From assembly GCA_035695045.1 (NCBI GenBank), contig DASSEX010000049.1, positions 10,008-74,007 on the forward strand: DNA of 64,000 bases, written 5' to 3'. This document shows positions 27,916-36,450 of this stretch, one piece after another; position 1 is the first letter of the stretch, and the number at the start of each line of letters is the position of its first letter. This stretch comes from DASSKP01 sp035695045. Lineage in GTDB: Bacteria > Actinomycetota > Actinomycetes > JAFAQI01. Under the pieces are notes generated by a model that saw only the letters and a program-made list of their open reading frames with translations, ran no database searches and was not told the origin of the DNA. A program made the translations under genes and the position numbers.

Positions 27916-29450
27916 GTGGTTCCTTCCGATGAGTTCATCAGCTCGGTGAGGCGGTGCGCGTCCAGCGGCTGCTCGACGACGGTGGTGATGCGCCCGCCGC
28001 GCAGGATTGCAACGCGATCGGAAGCATGGGCGAGCTCTTCCGGCTCGCTGACGACCAGGATCACGCTGGTTCCGGCGGCGGTCGCCTTGCGCACGAGCTG
28101 GTAGATCTCGGCGCGGGCCCCGACATCGACGCCTTGCGTGGGCTCGTCGAGCAGCAGCACCTTCGGGTGCCGGCGGAGCCAACGAGCGAGGATGACCTTC
28201 TGCTGGTTGCCGCCGGAGAGCGTCTCGATCGGCTGCTGGTCACCGCTCACCCGGATCAAGAAGTCGGAGATCGACTGCGCCGAGTCCTCGCGCTCCTGCC
28301 GATGACGCCACATGAGGCGCTGGAAGTAGGAGCCGCCCTGTCCGGCCGACAGGTTGTGCCGCACGCTGCATCCCGTGAGCACTGCGTCGGCCTGCCGATC
28401 CTCCGGCACGTAGGCGACGCCGGCCTTCATCGCCGCGTCGGGCGTGGCCGGTCTGTAGTCGACACCGTCGAGCGTGACCGTGCCGGACTCGATCGGATAC
28501 GCGCCGAACAGCATGCGGAGCAGCTCGGAACGACCGCTGCCGAGCAGCCCGGCGATGCCCAGCACCTCGCCCCGACGCAGCGTCAGGTCGACGCCGTGCA
28601 ACGGGCCGCCGCTCAGACCGCGGACTGTCAACGCTGCGTCGGTGCTGGTCTCCACCTGGGCAGACGGGAACGCGCGCTCGATCGGCCGACCCACGATGAG
28701 CTCGATCAGGTCAGACTCGCGCAGGCCCTTCGCCTCAACCGTGGCGACCTTGCGGCCGTCGCGGAGGACGGTGATCCGGTCGGCGACCGACAGCACCTCG
28801 TCGAGCCGGTGGCTGACATAGAGGATCGTCTGACCGTTCTCGGCGTAGACCCGGAGCGCGTCCAGGAGGTGCTCGACCTCCGCGTCCGGAAGGGCCGCCG
28901 TCGGCTCGTCCAGGATCAGGACGCCCTCGTCACCTTCGACGAGGTCCTGCATCGCACGGATGATCGCGACCCGGCTGCGGTCCGCCGCCCGCAGCGAGCG
29001 CAGCGGCGCCGTGGGTTGCGCGGGCACGTTGTACTTCGCCAGCAGGTCTCTCGTGCGGGCGTTGAGCATCGACCAGTCGATCCGCCCACCGAGACCGCGC
29101 GGGAACTGCGCCCCGATCGCGAGGTTCTCCGCCACCGTGAGGTCAGGGAACACCGCTGGCTGCTGATGCACGAACCGCAGACCGGCAGCGTGCGCCCGCG
29201 CCGGCGACCATGCCTCGGCGGGGATGTCCTCCCCGTTGATGCTGAGAACGCCCCCGGGATCGGGCGGTACGACGCCCGCGAGGATCTTGATCGTCGTCGA
29301 CTTGCCCGACCCGTTCCCGCCCAGCAGGGCATGGATCTCCCCGCGCCGGAGCTCGAGGTCAAGGCTGTCGAGAGCGAGTGTTCCGGAGTAGGTCTTGCTG
29401 AGGCCGCGCGTTGCGATCGCGACGCGCGGCTCCGCAATGACGGATGGCAT
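27912..29450 (-). CDS. Sugar ABC transporter ATP-binding protein, RbsA type (two ABC domains)
   Basis: This 512-residue cytoplasmic ATPase has two fused ABC domains. The first has Walker A GGNGSGKSTTIKIL and Walker B VLILDEPTAALP. The second has the degenerate Walker A GLLGSGRSELLR, signature LSGGNQQKVILARWL and Walker B LLLDEPTQGVDVG. This asymmetry, with the second site lacking the Walker A Lys, is normal for RbsA/MglA/XylG. The ATG at 29448-29450 overlaps the binding-protein stop by one base (TGATG). It powers the RbsC-type permease encoded next. The sugar substrate is not determinable from the motifs. Confidence 0.94.
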   Translation of the reverse strand: MPSVIAEPRVAIATRGLSKTYSGTLALDSLDLELRRGEIHALLGGNGSGKSTTIKILAGVVPPDPGGVLSINGEDIPAEAWSPARAHAAGLRFVHQQPAVFPDLTVAENLAIGAQFPRGLGGRIDWSMLNARTRDLLAKYNVPAQPTAPLRSLRAADRSRVAIIRAMQDLVEGDEGVLILDEPTAALPDAEVEHLLDALRVYAENGQTILYVSHRLDEVLSVADRITVLRDGRKVATVEAKGLRESDLIELIVGRPIERAFPSAQVETSTDAALTVRGLSGGPLHGVDLTLRRGEVLGIAGLLGSGRSELLRMLFGAYPIESGTVTLDGVDYRPATPDAAMKAGVAYVPEDRQADAVLTGCSVRHNLSAGQGGSYFQRLMWRHRQEREDSAQSISDFLIRVSGDQQPIETLSGGNQQKVILARWLRRHPKVLLLDEPTQGVDVGARAEIYQLVRKATAAGTSVILVVSEPEELAHASDRVAILRGGRITTVVEQPLDAHRLTELMNSSEGTT

Positions 29451-30643
29451 CAGCCGACGCCCCAGGCCTTCTCGTAGACCGCCTTGAAGTCGACCGGCGG
29501 CACCCACGGACCGCTGGCCGGCAGGTTGTGTGATCCGTCGACGAGCTGCCAGCCGAGACCGGAGTAGGCCGGCTTCTTGCCCAGGAAGAGGCTGTTCATC
29601 GTGTCGACGGCCGCCCAGCCGGTCCAGTCCGACGGCGAGATCATGACCGCGTCGACGCCCTGGTGGTTACGGATCAGGTTGAGCTCGTCCTCGAAGCCCT
29701 CGCCACCCATGACGTAGAGGCTGTTGGCGTGGCCGGACTGGATGACCGCCGGCGCGATGCTGAGCAGTGTCGCCGCGGTGAACGGGCTCTTCACGACATT
29801 GGCTTCCGGGTGCTGCAGGATCGCGGACTGCGCGGTCTGCAGAAGCTGCGGACCGAGTTGCAGACCGGTGAAGTCGATGCTCTTCACGACCGAGCAACCG
29901 GAGCACTGCTTGATCGCGTTGAGGAACCCCTGGCCGGTGTAGTGCAGCACCGTGACCTGGGTGTCGTTGAAGAAGATGACCTTCGCGTGTCCGCCGGTCG
30001 CGGCGATCGCCGCCTCACCCTGCGCGAAGCCGTACTTCTCGGCGAAGGCACCGAGGTTCTTGTTCGCCACAGCGCCGTAGTTGATGTAACCACTGAACAG
30101 CCGCTGCCCGCCGTGACCGCTGTAAGGGTCGTCACAGTCGTAGGCGTAGATCGGCACCGTGACGATGCCCTTGGCCTTCGCCTGCTCGAGCTGGGACTTC
30201 ACGAAAGAGCAGTCGATCGCGTCGAGGATGATGCCGTCCGCCCCTGCGGCGATGGCCTGCGAGACGCCGGGAGCGTCGTTGGCGGGGTTGAGCTGGGTGT
30301 CGTAGATGTGGACCTTCCAGCCGAGCTTCTGCGCGGCTTCCTGCGCGGCGTTGACCGGCACGGACGAGCTCTCCGAGGACTGACCGCCGGAGATGATCCA
30401 GATGCTCTTGCCCTTCGCGGCGCCTCGCGACGAGGTGTCCGGCGACGACAGCGTCCCCTTGTAGACCTCCTGCAGCACCGGGTTGGTCACCGGCGCGCTG
30501 GAGGAGCTACCGCTGCTCGGCTGCGTATTGCTGCTCGCGGTGTTGCTGCTGCTACTGCATGCGGACAAAACGACTGCGGACGCCGCCGTTCCGGCCAGCA
30601 ACGCAAGGCGCGGGCCGGAAACGCGCAGGGGACGACGAGTCAT
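29450..30643 (-). CDS. Sugar-binding lipoprotein of an RbsB-type ABC importer
   Basis: This 397-residue extracellular lipoprotein has a signal peptide (RLALLAGTAASAVVLSAC, lipobox with Cys29) followed by a Ser/Asn/Thr linker. The body is a periplasmic-binding-protein type 1 fold: WIISGGQSSESSSVPVNAAQ, GADGIILDAIDCSFVKSQLE, GHAKVIFFNDTQVTVLHYTG and VDAVMISPSDWTGWAAVD. The ATG at 30641-30643 is chosen (AGGAG 11 bases upstream). A GTG four codons earlier sits on top of that ribosome binding site. It is the first gene of the operon binding protein-ATPase-permease-repeat protein. A CRP/GlxR-like palindrome lies upstream. Confidence 0.9.
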   Translation of the reverse strand: MTRRPLRVSGPRLALLAGTAASAVVLSACSSSSNTASSNTQPSSGSSSSAPVTNPVLQEVYKGTLSSPDTSSRGAAKGKSIWIISGGQSSESSSVPVNAAQEAAQKLGWKVHIYDTQLNPANDAPGVSQAIAAGADGIILDAIDCSFVKSQLEQAKAKGIVTVPIYAYDCDDPYSGHGGQRLFSGYINYGAVANKNLGAFAEKYGFAQGEAAIAATGGHAKVIFFNDTQVTVLHYTGQGFLNAIKQCSGCSVVKSIDFTGLQLGPQLLQTAQSAILQHPEANVVKSPFTAATLLSIAPAVIQSGHANSLYVMGGEGFEDELNLIRNHQGVDAVMISPSDWTGWAAVDTMNSLFLGKKPAYSGLGWQLVDGSHNLPASGPWVPPVDFKAVYEKAWGVG

Positions 30644-30710
30644 CGTTCGGGACACTCCTGTCGGAGAGCGGACCTGTAAGGGACAGGCAGGAATAGCCCG
30701 AAGGTAGGCG

Positions 30711-30736
30711 TGTGGGACAGGTCACACCCGCGTGAC
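30711..30736. promoter_or_regulatory. CRP/GlxR-like palindrome overlapping a second palindrome, upstream of the sugar-ABC operon
   Basis: TGTGG-GACAGG-TCACA (30711-30726) differs by one base from the TGTGA-N6-TCACA consensus of CRP-family (GlxR/Crp) regulators. It overlaps GTCAC-ACCCGC-GTGAC (30721-30736), a perfect 5+5 palindrome with the same 6-base spacing. The site is about 68-95 bases upstream of the binding-protein ATG. This suggests cAMP-dependent carbon control. Confidence 0.55.
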
Positions 30737-30750
30737 AGGCGGTAACAGTC

Positions 30751-30768
30751 CGAACGGAATTCGGTTCG
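30751..30768. promoter_or_regulatory. Near-perfect 18-bp palindrome centred on GAATTC
   Basis: CGAACGGAATTCGGTTCG is self-complementary except for one position pair. It lies about 110-125 bases upstream of the sugar-binding lipoprotein gene. A local sugar-responsive repressor site is possible, but no regulator gene is adjacent. Confidence 0.4.
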
Positions 30769-30778
30769 TAGTCCTAAA

Positions 30779-30802
30779 GATCATGGAACCACGACCATGA
30801 TC
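30779..30802. repeat. Inverted repeat GATCATGG-N8-CCATGATC
   Basis: The 8-bp arms are perfect with an 8-base spacer. It lies in the ~240-base gap between uvrB and the sugar operon, which holds no gene. The GATCATGG core recurs near 18316 and, as TGATCATG, near 47893. It may belong to a dispersed intergenic repeat. Confidence 0.5.
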
Positions 30803-30884
30803 ATCAGAAGGATCTAGTCCCGGGCGGCATGTCCGACAGGACTTCTTCAAGACGTCGAACGTGGACCAATCAGGCGATAGCTGC

Positions 30885-32993
30885 TCAGCGCCCGACGCCG
30901 GCGGCGTCCATTGCCCGGAGCTCTTTCTTGAGCTCGTTCACCTCGTCGCGAAGGCGCGCGGCCAGCTCGAACTGGAGCTCCGCAGCTGCGGCGTGCATCT
31001 GGTCCTGCAGCTGCTGGATCAGCAGGGCGAGGTCGTGACGCGGCAGGCCCGCAAGCTCGGCGGCGTGCTGGCCCGCGGTCTTGCTCTTGCTCGCCATGCC
31101 GGGCACCGGCGTCTTGCCACGTGACTGGGTGCGCCCGCTCCCCCCGATCAGCTCCTCCTCGTCACCGCGAACGATGTCGTCGAGGATGTCGGCGATCTTC
31201 TTGCGCAACGGCTGCGGGTCGATGCCGTGCTCTTCGTTGTAGGCGACCTGCTTCTCACGACGGCGGTTGGTCTCCTCGATCGCCTTCTGCATCGAGGGGG
31301 TGATGGCGTCGGCGTACATGTGCACTTCACCCGAGACGTTGCGCGCCGCGCGACCAATCGTCTGGATCAGCGAGGTGCCGGACCGCAGGAAGCCTTCCTT
31401 GTCGGCGTCGAGGATCGACACCAGCGAGACCTCCGGCAGGTCGAGGCCCTCCCGCAGCAGGTTGATGCCGACGAGGACATCGAACTCCCCCATCCGCAGC
31501 TCGCGCAGCAGCTCGACCCGGCGGAGCGTGTCGACCTCGCTGTGGAGGTAACGGACTCGTACGCCGTTCTCGAGGAGGTAGTCCGTGAGGTCCTCTGCCA
31601 TCTTCTTCGTCAGCGTCGTGACCAGGACCCGCTCGTCGCGGTCGGCCCGCGTCTTGATCTCGTGCATGAGGTCGTCGATCTGACCCTTGGTCTGCTTGAC
31701 CACGACCTTGGGGTCGATCAGCCCGGTCGGCCGGATCACCTGCTCGACCACGTCCTCCTTCACCCGCGACATCTCGTAAGGACCCGGTGTCGCGGACAGG
31801 TAGACCGTCTGCCCGATGCGCTCGAGGAACTCCTCCCACTTCAGCGGTCGGTTGTCCATCGCGCTCGGCAACCGGAAACCGTGGTCGACGAGCGTCCGCT
31901 TTCGCGACATGTCACCTTCGTACATGCCGCCGATCTGCGGCACGGTCACGTGCGACTCGTCGATCACGAGCAGGAAGTCGTCGGGGAAGTAGTCGAGCAG
32001 GGTGTGCGGCGGGGTGCCGGGTCCGCGGCCGTCGATGTGCCGCGAGTAGTTCTCGATGCCGGAGCAGAAGCCGACCTGGCGCATCATCTCGATGTCGTAG
32101 GTCGTGCGCATGCGGAGTCGCTGCGCCTCCAGCAGCTTGCCCTGTCGCTCCAGCTCGGCGAGACGCTCCTCGAGCTCGGCCTCGATGCCGGCGATCGCCC
32201 GCTCCATGCGCTCCGGTCCGGCAACGTAGTGGGTGGCCGGGAACACGAACATGGTGTCGTCGTCGCTGATGACCTCACCGGTCAACGGGTGCAGCGTCGA
32301 GATGCGCTCGATCTCGTCGCCGAACATCTCGATCCGGACTGCGAGCTCCTGGTAGACCGGGAAGACCTCGATCGTGTCGCCCCGGACCCGGAAGGTCCCG
32401 CGGGTGAACGCCAGGTCGTTGCGGGTGTACTGCACGTCGACGAACTTGCGCAGCAGCTTGTCGCGCTCGATCTCCTGACCCACCTCGAGACGCACGCATC
32501 TGTCGACGTACTCCTGCGGGGTGCCGAGACCGTAGATGCACGACACGGAGGCGACGACGATGACGTCTCTGCGAGTGAGCAGAGACATGGTCGCCGAGTG
32601 ACGCAGCCGCTCGACCTCCTCGTTGATCGAGGAGTCCTTCTCGATGTAGGTGTCCGTCTGCGGGACGTAGGCCTCGGGCTGGTAGTAGTCGTAGTAGGAG
32701 ACGAAGTATTCGACGGCGTTGTCGGGCAGCAGCTCGCGGAACTCGTTGGCGAGCTGCGCAGCGAGGGTCTTGTTGGGCGCCATGACGAGCGTCGGCCGCT
32801 GCAGCTCCTCGACCAGCCACGCCGTCGTCGCCGACTTGCCGGTGCCGGTCGCTCCCAGCAGAACAGTGTCGCGATCGCCCCGCCGGACCCTCTTGGCCAG
32901 CTCCGCGATGGCGGCCGGCTGGTCACCCGACGGTTCGAAGTCGGAGACGACCTTGAAGGTCCCCGGCTTGGGCTGGATCGACGTGCTGGCCAC
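30885..32993 (-). CDS. uvrB: Excinuclease ABC subunit B
   Basis: This 702-residue helicase-like component of nucleotide excision repair receives damaged DNA from UvrA and positions UvrC. It has Walker A LLGATGTGKSATTAWL near residue 50 and the beta-hairpin region around VSYYDYYQPEAYVPQTDTYI. The DEAD-like box is VIDESHVTVPQIGG. The later helicase motifs include LVGINLLREGLDLPEVSLV and IQTIGRAARN. A UVR domain is at the end (LQFELAARLRDEVNELKKEL). GTG at 32991-32993 is the start. It has no Shine-Dalgarno but TACGTT lies eight bases upstream, compatible with a leaderless transcript. Longer readings upstream overlap the next gene and are rejected. Confidence 0.97.
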   Translation of the reverse strand: MASTSIQPKPGTFKVVSDFEPSGDQPAAIAELAKRVRRGDRDTVLLGATGTGKSATTAWLVEELQRPTLVMAPNKTLAAQLANEFRELLPDNAVEYFVSYYDYYQPEAYVPQTDTYIEKDSSINEEVERLRHSATMSLLTRRDVIVVASVSCIYGLGTPQEYVDRCVRLEVGQEIERDKLLRKFVDVQYTRNDLAFTRGTFRVRGDTIEVFPVYQELAVRIEMFGDEIERISTLHPLTGEVISDDDTMFVFPATHYVAGPERMERAIAGIEAELEERLAELERQGKLLEAQRLRMRTTYDIEMMRQVGFCSGIENYSRHIDGRGPGTPPHTLLDYFPDDFLLVIDESHVTVPQIGGMYEGDMSRKRTLVDHGFRLPSAMDNRPLKWEEFLERIGQTVYLSATPGPYEMSRVKEDVVEQVIRPTGLIDPKVVVKQTKGQIDDLMHEIKTRADRDERVLVTTLTKKMAEDLTDYLLENGVRVRYLHSEVDTLRRVELLRELRMGEFDVLVGINLLREGLDLPEVSLVSILDADKEGFLRSGTSLIQTIGRAARNVSGEVHMYADAITPSMQKAIEETNRRREKQVAYNEEHGIDPQPLRKKIADILDDIVRGDEEELIGGSGRTQSRGKTPVPGMASKSKTAGQHAAELAGLPRHDLALLIQQLQDQMHAAAAELQFELAARLRDEVNELKKELRAMDAAGVGR

Positions 32994-33001
32994 AGCAGAA
33001 C

Positions 33002-33007
33002 AACGTA
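33002..33007 (-). promoter_or_regulatory. Candidate leaderless -10 box of uvrB
   Basis: TACGTT ends eight bases before the uvrB GTG, within the 38-base gap after the upstream gene. No Shine-Dalgarno is visible. Confidence 0.4.
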
Positions 33008-33031
33008 GCCGGGGCCTCCGACAATCCCGGC

Positions 33032-34138
33032 CTAGCGGGAGGGGAACAGCCGGTGCGCCCGCACCAGGGCGTGCCAGGCGACGGGTGGCGCCGCCTGCCA
33101 CGACCAGAGACTGACCGCGCGGGCGCCGTGGACGTGCGCCGTCCAGAAGAACGCAGGGACCTGGCGGCTGAGGTTGTTGTGGCGCAGGCCGGGGACGTCC
33201 AGCCGCCCGTCGTACCCCTGTCCCACCGGCTGCACCGGGCGGTGGAACCGCCGGAGGTAGCCGATGGAGCGCGCGGTGACGTCGCCCGGCGGGTTGTTGT
33301 ACCAGTACGCCATCGGAATGAGCACGTCGCTGTGGGCAGCGACGGTGCCGTAGGGGTAGTCGCCAATCCGGTAGCGCGAAGGCCACGGGACGGCCGTGAG
33401 GATGGTCACGTTCTTCGGAAGGTAGGCCCGCAAGGCAAGGAGGTACTGCCTCACCCGCCAGCCGGCATTGAACGTTCCCTCGCTAGGCGTCTCGATGTCG
33501 GGAGCCACCGCGAAGATCCTGGCGCCGTGCGCGCCGGTGACCCGCGCCGCACGCGCCAGCCTGTGCGCATCGTGGAGGGGGTGCTTCAACCGCGGGAAGT
33601 CCCACGCGACGACGTGCAGGCCGGTTCCCCGAGCGGCCGAAAGGAGGTTGCGGAGGTGGTTGCCTCCGGAGAATCCGTCCCAGGACGATCCAGTGCGGAG
33701 GTAGAGCGTCGACAATCCGGCCTGCCGGGCACGGTGGACGATGCTGCGGGCGTTGCCGTGGTTGCTGCGACGCCACTCGTAGAGCCAGATGCCGGTGCCG
33801 GTCGGGATGTAGCGCACTGGTGCGGCGGTCTTCCTCGCCGGCTGCTTCGTCACCGGCTTGGCCGGCCGGACGGGTGGCTTCGCCGCCTCGGTGCGGCGCA
33901 CCGCAGGCGTGCGGACGGTCGCACGGGCCGCGTTGCCGGCGACCGAGAGGCGCTCGACATGCCCGGTGCGAGAGTGCGACGAGGCCATGGCGGCCTGGTC
34001 GAGGGCACCCGGCGCACCGTGAGTGGTCGAGCCGAGACCCACCGCGCCGATCGCGCCGACCACGAGAAGGGTGGCCAGGCGAGTCAGCGGTGACTCGGCG
34101 AAAGGCAGCCGTTGCGGCGCGTGCTGGGGGGGATGCAC
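33032..34138 (-). CDS. Secreted or membrane-anchored glycoside-hydrolase-like protein
   Basis: This 368-residue protein has one hydrophobic segment near residues 20-40 (LATLLVVGAIGAVGLGS). A ~70-residue Ala/Pro/Lys/Arg linker follows. The C-terminal domain (~110-368) looks like a TIM barrel: GIWLYEWRRSNHGNARSIVH, STLYLRTGSSWDGFSGG, HVVAWDFPR and FAVAPDIETPSEGTFNAGW. Strands TILTAVPWPS and DVLIPMAYWYN follow, then AVSLWSWQAAP at the end. The DIE motif recalls catalytic acids of GH25/GH18-type enzymes, but I cannot assign a family firmly. A cell-wall or polysaccharide target is an inference. The GTG at 34136-34138 has TACCTT six bases upstream and no Shine-Dalgarno. Confidence 0.72.
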   Translation of the reverse strand: MHPPQHAPQRLPFAESPLTRLATLLVVGAIGAVGLGSTTHGAPGALDQAAMASSHSRTGHVERLSVAGNAARATVRTPAVRRTEAAKPPVRPAKPVTKQPARKTAAPVRYIPTGTGIWLYEWRRSNHGNARSIVHRARQAGLSTLYLRTGSSWDGFSGGNHLRNLLSAARGTGLHVVAWDFPRLKHPLHDAHRLARAARVTGAHGARIFAVAPDIETPSEGTFNAGWRVRQYLLALRAYLPKNVTILTAVPWPSRYRIGDYPYGTVAAHSDVLIPMAYWYNNPPGDVTARSIGYLRRFHRPVQPVGQGYDGRLDVPGLRHNNLSRQVPAFFWTAHVHGARAVSLWSWQAAPPVAWHALVRAHRLFPSR

Positions 34139-34144
34139 GCAGTG

Positions 34145-34150
34145 AAGGTA
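34145..34150 (-). promoter_or_regulatory. Candidate leaderless -10 box of the glycoside-hydrolase-like gene
   Basis: TACCTT ends six bases before the GTG start at 34138. No Shine-Dalgarno is visible. Confidence 0.4.
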
Positions 34151-34202
34151 GGCGGCTGCGCGCCCGATTCGTGCCGGTTCTGAGCAGGACAGCCGGAACG
34201 GA

Positions 34203-34823
34203 TTAGGGGGCCATCGTCCGTCCGGCCCTGGCGCAGAGGTCAGCCCAGACTTCCCTCACGCGTGCGTCCAGCGAGGCCAGCTCGCCGTCGTTGTCGATGA
34301 CGATGTCGGCGACCGCGAGCTTGGCCGAAAGCGGTGCCTGGGCGGCGATCCGGGCCTGCGCATCCTCGCGGCTCATCCCCCGCTGCTCGACGAGGCGACG
34401 CAGCTGCGTCTCGGCCGAAGCGGCGACCACGAGCACCACGTCGTACCCGTCCTGCAGGTTGTTCTCGACGAGCAGCGGGACGTCGTAGACGACGACGGCG
34501 TCAGCCGAGTCGTGCTCGACCTCCGCCATCATCTGGCCGATCCGCTCACCGACGAGCGGGTGGACGATCGCGTTCAGAGCGGAGAGCTTCGCCGGGTCGT
34601 TGAAGACGATCCGGCCGAGGCCCTCCCTGTCGAGGGTCCCGTCCGCCCGGAGTACGCCGTCCCCGAACTTCTCGGCGACCGCAGCGAGGCCGGGCGTTCC
34701 GGGCTCGACGACCTCGCGCGCGACCGCGTCGGCGTCGATGATGACCGCGCCGAGCTCGCGAAGCCGCCGGGAGACCTCGCTCTTGCCCGAGCCGATGCCT
34801 CCGGTGAGCCCAACCGTGAGCAC
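34203..34823 (-). CDS. coaE: Dephospho-CoA kinase
   Basis: This 206-residue cytosolic kinase performs the last step of coenzyme A synthesis, phosphorylating the 3'-hydroxyl of dephospho-CoA. The P-loop is LTGGIGSGKSEVSR at the N-terminus. The substrate segments are GAVIIDADAVAREVVEPG and NAIVHPLVGERI, with VVYDVPLLVENN later. The length is that of a simple CoaE without the C-terminal GrpB-like extension found in mycobacteria. The start is GTG at 34821-34823, only four bases after rpsA. The rpsA-coaE pair is conserved in actinobacteria. Confidence 0.95.
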   Translation of the reverse strand: MLTVGLTGGIGSGKSEVSRRLRELGAVIIDADAVAREVVEPGTPGLAAVAEKFGDGVLRADGTLDREGLGRIVFNDPAKLSALNAIVHPLVGERIGQMMAEVEHDSADAVVVYDVPLLVENNLQDGYDVVLVVAASAETQLRRLVEQRGMSREDAQARIAAQAPLSAKLAVADIVIDNDGELASLDARVREVWADLCARAGRTMAP

Positions 34824-34827
34824 GCGG

Positions 34828-36339
34828 CTACTCGGCCGCCGGCTCCTCCGCGGCGTCCGCGTCGTCGCCGCCGGTCAGCTTGCGGCGCAGCTCGGCGAGC
34901 GCCTCGTCACTGGCGAGCGTGCCACCGCTCGGCTCCGCGGCCGGCTCGGACGTGTAGGACGTCGTCTCGCTGGCCTGGGCCTCGGCGACCTGGGCCTCCT
35001 GGATCTGCTTCTGGTGCGCCTCCCAGCGGGCCTGGGCGGCGGCGTACTGCGCCTCCCACTCGGCCTGCTGCGCCTCGTAGCCGGGCTTCCACTCGCCGGT
35101 CTCGGCGTCGAAGCCCTCGGGGTAGATGTAGTTGCCCTGCTCGTCGTACTGGGCGGGCATGCCGTACTGCGCGGGGTCGAAGTGGTCGGCGACCGCCTCG
35201 CCGATCGTGCCCTCGTTGGCCTGCTTGAGCGACAGCGAGATGCGACGACGCTCGAGGTCGATGTCGATGACCTTGACGTAGATCTCGTCACCGACGTTGA
35301 CGACCTGCTCGGGGATCTCGACGTGGCGCTCGGCCAGCTCGGAGATGTGGACGAGGCCCTCGATGCCCTCGGCGACGCGCACGAAGGCACCGAACGGCAC
35401 CAGCTTGGTGACCCGGCCGGGCACGACCTGGCCGATCGCGTGGGTGCGGGCGAAGGCCTGCCACGGGTCTTCCTGCGTCGCCTTCAGCGACAGCGAGACG
35501 CGCTCGCGGTCCATGTCGACGTCGAGGACCTCGACGGTGACCTCCTGGCCGACCTCGACGACCTCGCTCGGGTGGTCGATGTGCTTCCACGAGAGCTCGG
35601 AGACGTGAACCAGGCCGTCGACGCCGCCGAGGTCGACGAAGGCACCGAAGTTGACGATCGAGGAGACGACGCCCTTGCGGACCTGACCCTTCTGCAGCTG
35701 GGTGAGGAAGTTCTGGCGGACCTCGCTCTGCGTCTGCTCGAGCCACGCGCGGCGGGAGAGCACGACGTTGTTGCGGTTCTTGTCGAGCTCGATGATCTTC
35801 GCCTCGAGCTCCTTGCCGACGAACGGCTGCAGGTCGCGGACCCGGCGCATCTCGACGAGCGACGCCGGCAGGAAGCCGCGCAGGCCGATGTCGAGGATGA
35901 GGCCACCCTTGACGACCTCGATGACGGTGCCGGTGACGATGCCGTCCTCGTCCTTGATCTTCTCGATCGTGCCCCACGCGCGCTCGTACTGCGCGCGCTT
36001 CTTGGACAGGATCAGCCGGCCCTCCTTGTCCTCCTTCTGGAGGACCAGGGCCTCGACCTCGTCGCCCACCTTGACGACGTCGTTGGGGTCGACGTCGTGC
36101 TTGATCGACAGCTCGCGGCTGGGGATCACACCCTCGGTCTTGTAGCCGATGTCGAGCAGGACCTCGTCGCGGTCGACCCGGACGATGACCCCCTCCACGA
36201 TGTCGCCGTCGTTGAACTCCTTGATCGTGCCTTCGATCGCGGCGAGGAAGTCATCGGCGGAGCCGATGTCGTTGATGGCGACCTGGGCAGGGCCCTTGGG
36301 GGCGGAGGGGTCGGCGACTGCGGTGGTGGTGGACGTCAT
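34828..36339 (-). CDS. rpsA: 30S ribosomal protein S1
   Basis: This 503-residue ribosomal protein helps mRNA binding at the 30S subunit. Four S1 (OB-fold) domains are visible, at ~50-118 (GVIVRVDRDEVLLDIGYKTE), ~137-200 (VVKGGLILDIGLRGFLPASL), ~218-290 (VSSIVNFGAFVDLGGVDGLV) and ~300-375 (VTKLVPFGAFVRVAEGIEGL). An acidic Gln/Ala-rich tail follows (QAEWEAQYAAAQARWEAHQK), as in other actinobacterial S1 proteins. The ATG at 36337-36339 begins MTSTTTAVADPS. A longer upstream reading is unlikely. Upstream is a 111-base divergent gap shared with the methyltransferase gene. Confidence 0.96.
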   Translation of the reverse strand: MTSTTTAVADPSAPKGPAQVAINDIGSADDFLAAIEGTIKEFNDGDIVEGVIVRVDRDEVLLDIGYKTEGVIPSRELSIKHDVDPNDVVKVGDEVEALVLQKEDKEGRLILSKKRAQYERAWGTIEKIKDEDGIVTGTVIEVVKGGLILDIGLRGFLPASLVEMRRVRDLQPFVGKELEAKIIELDKNRNNVVLSRRAWLEQTQSEVRQNFLTQLQKGQVRKGVVSSIVNFGAFVDLGGVDGLVHVSELSWKHIDHPSEVVEVGQEVTVEVLDVDMDRERVSLSLKATQEDPWQAFARTHAIGQVVPGRVTKLVPFGAFVRVAEGIEGLVHISELAERHVEIPEQVVNVGDEIYVKVIDIDLERRRISLSLKQANEGTIGEAVADHFDPAQYGMPAQYDEQGNYIYPEGFDAETGEWKPGYEAQQAEWEAQYAAAQARWEAHQKQIQEAQVAEAQASETTSYTSEPAAEPSGGTLASDEALAELRRKLTGGDDADAAEEPAAE

Positions 36340-36450
36340 GTGGTCGGAAGCTCTTCTCGGGGTGGACTCGGGGATCGGTGGACTCTGGGCGCTCGACACG
36401 CCGGTGGGCGTGCCAAGTCGGCGCGGGTAGATCGCGCTCGGTGGAGTCTA

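Noticed and set aside
34600..36450. A long plus-strand extension of the methyltransferase upstream through rpsA
   Set aside because: The extension is antisense to ribosomal protein S1. The methyltransferase sequence begins at the ATG at 36451 with a ribosome binding site.
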